DNA of 64,000 nucleotides from Pyrenophora tritici-repentis (taxonomy: Eukaryota; Ascomycota; Dothideomycetes; Pleosporales; Pleosporaceae): the NCBI RefSeq assembly GCF_003171515.1, contig NC_089393.1:1612001-1676000 (forward strand). The letters are read 5' to 3'. The notes under the pieces were generated by a model that made no database searches, was not told where the DNA came from, and worked only from the letters and a program-made list of their open reading frames with translations. A program made the translations under genes and the position numbers. This document shows, piece by piece, positions 56,471 to 64,000 of this stretch (within the stretch, counting starts at the first letter, position 1; every line of letters begins with the position of its first letter).

Positions 56471-57629
56471 TTAGCTACGGCCCAAAGTACCAGTGCAATT
56501 CGGCAATTGCAGGCCGCGATCCTCATAACACGCATCCTCCAACCACCACCTTAGGTTACAGTGACATTCTGCGTAGACTTTCCCCCGCGCCGATATACGG
56601 CCCTGTTGAATTCTACTAGCCAAACGTAACATTTTCTGAACCTGTTTTTTGGCTCTCTTCGCATTCCATTCGTGAAATGGAGGTATAGGTCTACGAACAA
56701 GACTTGGAATGTCCAGTTGGTCGGTTAATGTGAATTCGTGCGAAGAGCATGTTTCTTGCGGTTCCCGAAGGTGATTCAATATAGATTGGATGTTTGAGGA
56801 TTCTCTTCTGATCCGCTCGATCCGCTGTGCTTCAATTTGCTCTGTACGTCGTTAGTGTAAAGATTACCCGGCTTGCCCTTAAGAGCGCTGACAGCTTACT
56901 TGTTACTGACAGAGGTATAGGTAGGCCCAACATGCGTACTGTGTTCTCATCACACTCGAGGATCGCGCTTCGTGTGGCTGCTTCAAAGCATTTTCTCCAC
57001 TTGAAAACGAAGGAAACCAGTATCTCGAGTATCAGTTTCCGATTATACTCCTTGAACTTTTTCTTCTGAACCATTCTCTTCATATGCAACGATGTGAAGA
57101 TCTCAATGGCCTTTGCACAATCATAGTAGTCGACTATGACAGCAAGCTTATCCATCGTCTCGAACGAAGGGGACAGCAGGATGTATCCGCACTGTAGATG
57201 AAGCATGTTCATTAAGAGCAGGAAAGCCTCTGCATTCCACTCTTCAGTGATGACGTAGTAGTATCCATCAGTCTTCTTGTGGCCTTCTCTGTAGGCATCT
57301 TGCTGAAGCATACTTTCGAATAACGGTGAGGCTAGTATAAGCTGGCGCGATGAGACGTAGTACAATACTGATCCCTCTGGGATATCGGGAACTGCATCGA
57401 TCGGGATGTCTTCTAGTGTAGTGGCGACTGCATCTTCCTTGGTATCTTGCTCTTCTTCATCTTCTTCGTCTTGAATATCAAAAGGTAGCTCGACATTAAC
57501 CATAGCGGTAGAATTTGCCGCTATTCCATCCCCGTAACTCCAGGGTGCGAATTCGTCGTCGGGTTGGGGTGATTTAAGGATGATCACTGTGTCGGCGTTA
57601 GGATAGATCCAGTGTTCAGCGAAAGCCAT
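56471..57629 (-). CDS. BTB/POZ-like domain protein
   Basis: Exons are 57629-56900 and 56841-56471, giving 366 residues. A region near residues 10-20 (DTVIILKSP) is followed by an acidic insert (DIQDEEDEEEQDTKED) and then the BTB core: LYYVSSRQLILASPLFESMLQQDA, EEWNAEAFLLLMNMLHLQCG, FETMDKLAVIVDYYDCAKAIEIF. After the domain the chain is helical and basic, and ends with CHCNLRWWLEDACYEDRGLQLPNC. This layout is common in Pleosporales BTB proteins, often in many copies. Such domains mediate dimer or Cul3 contacts. The acidic insert splits the BTB fold and is unusual. Confidence 0.82.
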
Positions 57630-58067
57630 TGTATGCTGTTCTCTGTATCCAGTTGAAAGTAGGTAGATTGGGGGTGTAGTGGGTAACTGGGGACTTGTAG
57701 GTACAGGGAACTCGTGCAGGCGAATGGGGATTGTGATGACTAGGCTGTAGAGCCACCTTGTCCTCTTTCGTCGTAGCGCCTTTCTCTCGCCACTGAATCC
57801 ACTCACTGTGAGGGTATGTTGCGCTTCACCTCTTATTCTCACTGCAAGCAAGTGCCACGCGATTGTCAACAGTTTTCATAGGGACAGCGAATGCACGAAG
57901 TACCTCTCCTTAAGCCGCTCTAGAGCCCGGCCGGCTGGAGATGGTCGAGGCAATCGGATAATACATTACAAGAGCTGAGATCCAGTGGAGATGGTTGCAA
58001 GGCAACATGACTTCAAGATAATATACTATATTTACAGGGTACTTTGTGGAATCTATAATGACTTTGT
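57630..58067. other. Intergenic
   Basis: Promoter of the BTB gene and 3' flank of the peroxidase gene. Nothing else visible. Confidence 0.5.
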
Positions 58068-59570
58068 TCAAGCCTTCTTATACCACCCACTTCCAATAGC
58101 ATTTGTCTTTGCGTCTCCAACAAACGTCTTGGCCCACGAGTCGTAACTCTCAGAGCTCAATCCACTTGCATCCGGGAAATTTGTTGTGCAGCCCAATGCC
58201 CTGTACCCCGGCACTAACGAGCTACTCAAGAAGTTTACCACAGTCGCCACCAAACCCACCGTATTGAACAGCTCAGAAGGGAAATTAGCATATACTGCGT
58301 TATAAAGGAAGCAGCCCAAAGCTTGTGGGTTATTTGGGACATCGAGAGGGCCTAGGACAAATGACTGGTCTGCACCCGCGCCACCCAATGCTGGTGCAGC
58401 GGAAAGATAGACATCGAGGATACCAGCGACAGCTTCTAGGATGGTCATCGGCGTCGCGCGACGGTACCAGCCTTGCTCTGGGATGCGCTCGGGAACGTGT
58501 GTATATTCGAGGTTCGGGTCGGCCCATGCACCAGCTTTCTTGGGCTTTGCACCGTAGAAACTGGTGATGGAGGCTTCGTTCGCTACACCACCTGCGCCAA
58601 TCGTTCCATTCGAGAAGAAGCCGGGAATGAAATAATAAGCGCCCATAACGACGGCTGCTGAAGGGAGGTTGAAATAGAATTGGCGATTCACTGCTTTTGA
58701 AGCGGCGTACCGGTTCTTGAAGTGTGCCTTGATGGTCTCCACGCTGTATGTCCCATCTCCCTTTGCAAGAGCTTGCTGATGCATCTGCTTGAAGAGCTCG
58801 GGCTGGAAGGAGATGTTGTCGCCCTCGAGGTAGAAATCAAGACGTGTAGCTGAGGCATCACCTTCGTTGAACTTCCCATGCCCTGCGATGCCTGATGGTG
58901 TGCCCAAAAGAGAGTTCAGTGCACCGTTGAGTATTCCAACCCTCGAGTCCGGACCGCCGATGCTCATTTTTGTAGAGAGGATGTCGCCGCCATCAAGGGC
59001 CCCGCCGGTTGCGAGGAGAGCACTGAGGTCCGCACCCATATTGAACAGGGCTTGTGTCCCAGCTTGGATTTGTCCAATGGTCGCGATACCGTTTCGAGGA
59101 ATGTCTGCATTGTTCAGTTTGATGTCATATTAAGTGAAGCAAGATACATACAGCCATGGTTTGCTAGAGTGTTCAGACCGGGGCATGGGCCACGTTGGTC
59201 GGTTGGACCAGGGGCTTGGAAAGGATGGTTTGCTAACACTGTCAATATATGAATTAAGAGTCCCAGTACGTTACTGACCTTCAGGAAATCTTCTGAGTCC
59301 GTTGACTGAGTCTTCTGTTGGAATGAGACCGAAAATTGGATCAAGAGTAGCCTGCAGAGTGCCTCCGAGTAGGTCCAACAGCCCAGGTATCAACCCAGTC
59401 ATCAGCTGCCGAGGCTGTTCTTGAGCGGCATTCCGGACTTGCAGCCGGCGGTTGATTTCTGCCTTGGCTTCTGGGTGGTTTAACAGAGCTTCAACGCCCT
59501 CTGGTCGCAGCCATGGAAAAGCCAGTGCTGTAGGAGCTGCAAAAGCAACTAGTACGAATGAAGAACGCAT
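58068..59570 (-). CDS. Secreted heme-thiolate peroxidase (chloroperoxidase/UPO-like)
   Basis: Exons are 59570-59279, 59232-59152 and 59104-58068, giving 469 residues. A signal peptide (MRSSFVLVAFAAPTALA) is present. The hallmark RGPCPGLNTLANHGYIPRNG spans the second intron; Cys114 should be the heme ligand. GIATIGQIQAGTQALFNMG and DASATRLDFYLEGDNISFQPELFKQM follow as in Peroxidase_2 proteins. The chain is longer than classic chloroperoxidase by about 100 residues, mostly at the C-terminus with a GCFLYNAVYANFPSELFN block. The family halogenates or oxygenates organic substrates with hydrogen peroxide. The substrate cannot be inferred. Confidence 0.9.
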
Positions 59571-62500
59571 GTCCAAGAAAGGGGGAGGTTCTCGATAGAG
59601 CTCCCAGTAGATCAGGAGAGCGATGGTTCTTTAGTTTCGCTGGTACGCCAAGAATGAGTACCGTGGTACCGTGAGATGGGAACTTATCGAGATAGGGAAT
59701 CGATTGAGGGGATTCTTACAAAAGAAGCTGCCCATATATACCACTGCATCTGGTCAATCTTTAAGGCGATCTCCATCGCCGAGTCCGCATCGTCATCGCA
59801 CAGCTTTGCCCTTGTAGTTTTTCCAGAGCTAGACCACGGAGCTGATACAGCCTAACAAATATGACGAAGATAGTCTGAATTAGTAGATATGATAGAGATG
59901 ATTAACACTGAATTGGATAGTCCCTATTGGTCTGAAACGTACCTAGCTAGTCTTCCAAGGTCTCTGGTCTAGAGATTAATCCTTACAGCAGTCCACCCAC
60001 AATTCGACATAAGTCTCGATCTCGATCTTTTGGACTATCGGATTCTCCTTCGGGGAAAGGTTGCCGATCTGCAGCACCCCCTTACAGTACCTATCCAGGA
60101 GATGTATACAATTCGAGAACCCCCGATGCATGTTTTCGTATGTGGCTGTTGATCTGCATCTGGGATTATGTGAAAGCCTACAAATGATCTGCCACTAAAC
60201 TATTCTTGAAGCGGGAGAGCGGCATTCCAAGATTTTGATCGACGCCATTTTCAGCCGCTGTCTAAATGAAGGACTGTAGATGGACGCTAGTAGCAGAAGA
60301 CGCTTAATGTGGCCCCCGTTGACGGCGCAACCACCCATGGCCCCTGGTAAAAATCTCGGTCGAGACCCAATTTCTAGGCTAAGACCTCGATACTTTCCAC
60401 GGCCGAGCTGGGAAATGAGTAATACTCTAATATTGTTATGCGATCAACGTGCGCTGAGGGTGTGGTTGCGGACGTAGGGCGCCCTTTGTATGCAGTAGGG
60501 CGGGGACTCATGACCAGACTACAAGCGAAGGCTTTCCGTGTTGTGTTCGCATCTGATTCCGCAAATGGTGTGTATAACCTAATACACCGCTCGTGGTTAT
60601 TGGGGTTTAACACTTTTCAGACGCTGCTCGTGTGGCGTAGGAAAGGCCTAGCATGATGGCTTATTAGATGTCCACAGCCCAGCAAGCACCTCTGAGCCCT
60701 GTGGAATGATGAGAGCTGAAAGCATTGATGAGCTAGTCAGTACACATGTTGAGAAAGAGTGGGAAAGACCACGCTGCACAGTAAGCTTTCTGGATACTAT
60801 TGCGCTAAACCGCAACTGCACTAGTGGCGGGACCGCCGAAGGGGGTGATGTTGACACCTCAACCCCCACACGCTTTCTCAGCCTCCGTGCCTCCCCACAA
60901 TCAACCGACCATTATCCCAACTCATACCATGTCTTGTATCGTTCTCACAGATCTCGGCCCGCTCAATCGCATCGCTAGATTGATGTCGATTCCTTTGCTG
61001 CGTCAAGCCGACGCCAGTCCATCTCAGCCCCTAAAAGCCTCCGCGGAACAATATGAGGCTCTCATAGACGATTGAGTAGGCCGAACAAGCAGTTTGCATA
61101 CAAACTACAATAGGTGCACATGCTTTATTTCTTCGAGCTCGCCTTGCTCGCGCTCGCCCTCGCGGCGTACGAGTATAGTGGAGTAGGCGTACCCGTTATG
61201 ACGACGAACTTCCAAGACAAGAACGCCCATCAAGGTGTTCGTTGAACTCCGCGGAGCTATGATGCGCCTTGCAGAGCCATCCGTCAGATGCATCAGGTTT
61301 TGAGCCTTCTAGTGAAACGACGCGCAAGTTCGGATGAAACGCTCCGTTGCTGTCGTAATACGTTACGGAGACCTTCAGCCCCTCTTGTCGGACATCAGGC
61401 GCTACTGGGCAGAAATTCCCGCGCAATGCGCACAGGCTTAGAGGCAGCAAAAAGCGTGCAGGGTCCCACGATCTGCCGGTCACAGCCGTAGAGCGACGAC
61501 ACCAGAAGTAGCACGTGGATATTTGCTTCTAGAAGATTTCCGCAGAAAGACCAATAGAAACAATATGCAGTCATAGTACACTAACGAAATCGGCTGTCGG
61601 CGCGCAATTCAATCACACGCATCAATATTAGTCGGCTATACTCGCTAGAAAATGTTGTTTTCAGTGTAACAGAGGGGATCAACGGCTGGGAAGCCACGGC
61701 TTCAGCGATGGTATGCTTGGTGCGGGACAAGAGACGGATGATCCACAGTGGCGCACAACCACAGTTCTGTGCATTCCATCGCAGACTTCACCTGCGACGA
61801 GACTAGTTTGGACATGTTGTACGGCGGCAATACCAATTTACGGTCAGTGTACAAGTGGGAGAGTACACGGTTTTCCAAGCTCTACTGGTGAATGCACGTA
61901 AACCAGCCATCTCAACTAAACGTGCATTAGACAGCACACCTTCATACCGTTGGATCCGCAAATATGAAGACAGTGGTTCCCAAGTGTCCGGTCCTCATTG
62001 GCCACGCGTCGGAAAAGGGTATCCAGAGAGGCGACTCGTCGGTCTATGCGCATCCTTGGTCACACCTGCACACTCGTTATCCAGTACTAGGGAGTGCGAC
62101 ATATACTGGCGTTTGTCATCGGCATTCATTCATTCGCAACCTTATCTGCAGCATTGATTGACGTCCTTTCTGAAGCTGACACATGAAGTCGATGCACGCG
62201 TGTCCAAGAACCTTGGAGCATCTGACGTTTCGAACGACTTGTCAAAACAATAACCGTGCCTGGCTAACAACTCCAAGCTTGGCACTCTTCGAACACAAAG
62301 ACGTATCCTCATCACTGAGATCCATATTCTACCAGCAGCCAGATCAGCGCCGCGTACCCCGTCTATTTGCTAGGTGGTCTCATCATCTTCGATGGGCGAT
62401 AGACTAAGTATTAGCGATCACTACCGCGAAGTGATAGAAGCCGAGATCGACGATATTTGCTGAGCCTAGATGGAGACGACAGCCATTAGCCGCTGTGGTT

Positions 62501-62816
62501 ATGTTGGTGTTTGAATCATAAGACCAGCAGCACGTTACGCCGTCGTAGCTCTATCGTTATTGAGGACTCGAATCGAACGATCATACCACACACGCGTTGG
62601 TACACACATTGCACTAATGCATCAGCGCTTCCCTGTCACTCGCAATGCATGGATTCCAGCACCAACAATAGGTTCAAGCGGTTTTGGATGGACATCGTTG
62701 AGCCCAGGAAGGCGGAACCATGGTCTTGTCAGGCTTGCACGGCAGTCCCCTGGCCTAGTGACACAGATGAGTATGAGAATCGCGATTGCCCGCCCCATTT
62801 TGGGGCATGAGATATA
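59571..62816. other. Gene-poor interval of 3.2 kb
   Basis: Many overlapping frames below 105 codons. A minus-strand stretch 61196-61483 has a hydrophobic start (RFLLPLSLCALRG) and could be part of a small secreted protein, but no ATG or spliced 5' exon could be placed. A frame at 60824-61075 is also unconvincing. It may include relics of accessory genes. Confidence 0.45.
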
Positions 62817-63914
62817 ATGGCTTCCCATAAGCAAATTCCATTCTCCAAGCGGGCGTCTTCTGTGTCGTTTGCGCTTTCGTCCCCCGTCATCCTGAGACCG
62901 TTTTCGACTAGCACTCTTGGTTCCGATCGCTATTGGTCCGACATGTCTGAGAAAGCAATGAACGAAAAGGGCTATGATTCTGGTTTACCTTTCCATGAGC
63001 CATCTGCCGCTCTCCCAGAAGACCATTGGTCTCGCCGGCACCGTGTTATACGCAACGAAATCAACGCCTTCCTAGGAGAGTTCATCGGGACGTTCATGTT
63101 CCTTTCCTTGGCTTTCGCTGGTACTCAGATTGCACTCAACGCAGCTGGTTCTACTACTCTGAATTCAAGTGGCAACGCGCTTCCCGACGTTGGAAAGTTG
63201 CTTTACATTGCTTTCGCCTTTGGTGTTTCTCTGGCGATCAATGTTGCCATCTTCGCCGACATCAGTGGCGGGAAATTCGTAAGTACCCAACGAACACAAC
63301 ACAAGCAAGCTTAACTAACATGTATAGAACCCAGCAGTAGGTTTAGCCAGAACTCCGCATGACCCAAAGCCTGGTGTAACACCGTTACCGGCAGTTGAAC
63401 ACGTGCAAGCACAACGAACCTGCAGTGTAACCTATGCTAACCTTTTCGCTGATAGGTCACAGCCGCTTTATTTCTTACACGAAAGATCCAATGGTTTCGC
63501 GCGCTACATACAATCGCTGCGCAGCTTATCGCTGGCATGACAGCTGCCGGCTTCATCTCTGCTCTTTTCCCGGGCCCACTTATCATCGCTACCAAGCTCG
63601 ACCCATCGATGTCTGTCACCCGCGGATTATTTCTGGAAGCTTTCGTCACTTCCCAGCTAATTCTGACCATTCTCATGCTTGAGGGTGGACCTTCGAAGCC
63701 CTTCTACATTGGGTTATCACTGTTCATAGCAGAGATCTGCAGTGTCTACTTCACGGGCGGGAGTTTGAACCCTGCACGAAGCTTCGGTCCTTCGGTTGTT
63801 GTGGGATTCACCAGCTACCATTGGATTTACTGGCTAGGCCCACTTTTGGGGGCCGGCGTAGCGAGTGGAGCATATAGTCTGATCGATTTCCTTCGACAAG
63901 AGCGCGTGCAGTAA
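62817..63914 (+). CDS. Aquaporin / major intrinsic protein
   Basis: Exons are 62817-63278, a 9-base micro-exon 63328-63336, and 63456-63914, giving 309 residues. The micro-exon encodes exactly Asn-Pro-Ala, the first NPA box (residues 155-157). The second box is SLNPARSFGP, Asn262. Spans are visible at FLGEFIGTFMFLSLAFAGTQ, LLYIAFAFGVSLAINVAIFA, TIAAQLIAGMTAAGFISALF, LFLEAFVTSQLILTILML, PFYIGLSLFIAEICSV and HWIYWLGPLLGAGVASGAY. The N-terminal ~85 residues are cytosolic and polar. The Arg after the second NPA and the short loops suggest a water-type rather than glycerol-type channel (inference). Both introns have GTAAGT/GTAGGT donors and TATAG/GATAG acceptors. Confidence 0.92.
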
Positions 63915-64000
63915 AGGGTTGGCGAAAGGAACATGCGATAATGGAGCGTCCAAACTGCTAGGTCATTCCTAACAGTAATGCATCCAAAGGCTCATGCATG

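Noticed and set aside
62560..62600. B-box-like GTTCGATTC on the minus strand
   Set aside because: Flanking bases do not form a T-stem or acceptor stem.

Overview
The window reads as nuclear DNA of a filamentous ascomycete, most likely a Dothideomycete of the Pleosporales type. Nearly every gene is broken by short introns of about 45-75 bases with GTRNGT donors, CTAAC-like branch points and YAG acceptors. The protein set (Zn2Cys6 regulator, Pth11-like receptor, S53 tripeptidyl peptidase, heme-thiolate peroxidase, DUF3405, 2EXR/F-box-like protein) is typical of that group. The placement is inferred from protein flavour, not from a marker gene. I re-joined the coding exons by hand. Each spliced model keeps one reading frame from ATG to stop. 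Two internal junctions are tentative and are marked.

Layout. 1-5.3 kb: the tail of an ICE2-like ER protein, then 5 kb without a gene. 5.3-9.2 kb: a Zn2Cys6 protein fused to a maltose-acetyltransferase-like domain, then mitochondrial ribosomal protein uL3m. 9.7-11 kb: a tandem pair of small cysteine-rich secreted proteins, found only after splicing. 11.6-15.4 kb: a possibly myristoylated multi-span membrane protein and a class I terpene synthase split by a 158-bp hAT-like MITE with an 8-bp target duplication. 16.7-26 kb: Tda10-type kinase, three small unknown genes, a tautomerase, an NmrA-like reductase and a protoglobin. 27.5-36.2 kb is a housekeeping block: AHC1-like zinc finger protein, KSH1, TAF13, eIF3f, UTP25; two divergent pairs share short promoters. 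36.3-39.5 kb holds lineage-specific-looking genes: a 51-bp repeat protein, a secreted protein of unknown family and a broken 2EXR/F-box-like gene. 40-51.4 kb: DUF3405 protein, acyl-CoA dehydrogenase, P450, Pth11-like 7TM protein and a second P450. 51.8-53.4 kb: a young non-autonomous LTR element with identical 137-bp LTRs and a 5-bp target duplication. 53.5-64 kb: S53 peptidase, BTB/POZ-like protein, heme-thiolate peroxidase, a gene-poor 3.2 kb, and an aquaporin whose first NPA box lies alone on a 9-base micro-exon.

The genes do not form one pathway. Conserved core genes (uL3m, TAF13, eIF3f, UTP25, KSH1) alternate with accessory stretches rich in secreted, redox and repeat-bearing genes. The best candidates for something undescribed are the secreted cysteine-rich pair with shared promoter sequence, the regulator/acetyltransferase fusion that seems to lack the catalytic histidine, the 51-bp repeat protein, and the two recent mobile-element insertions.
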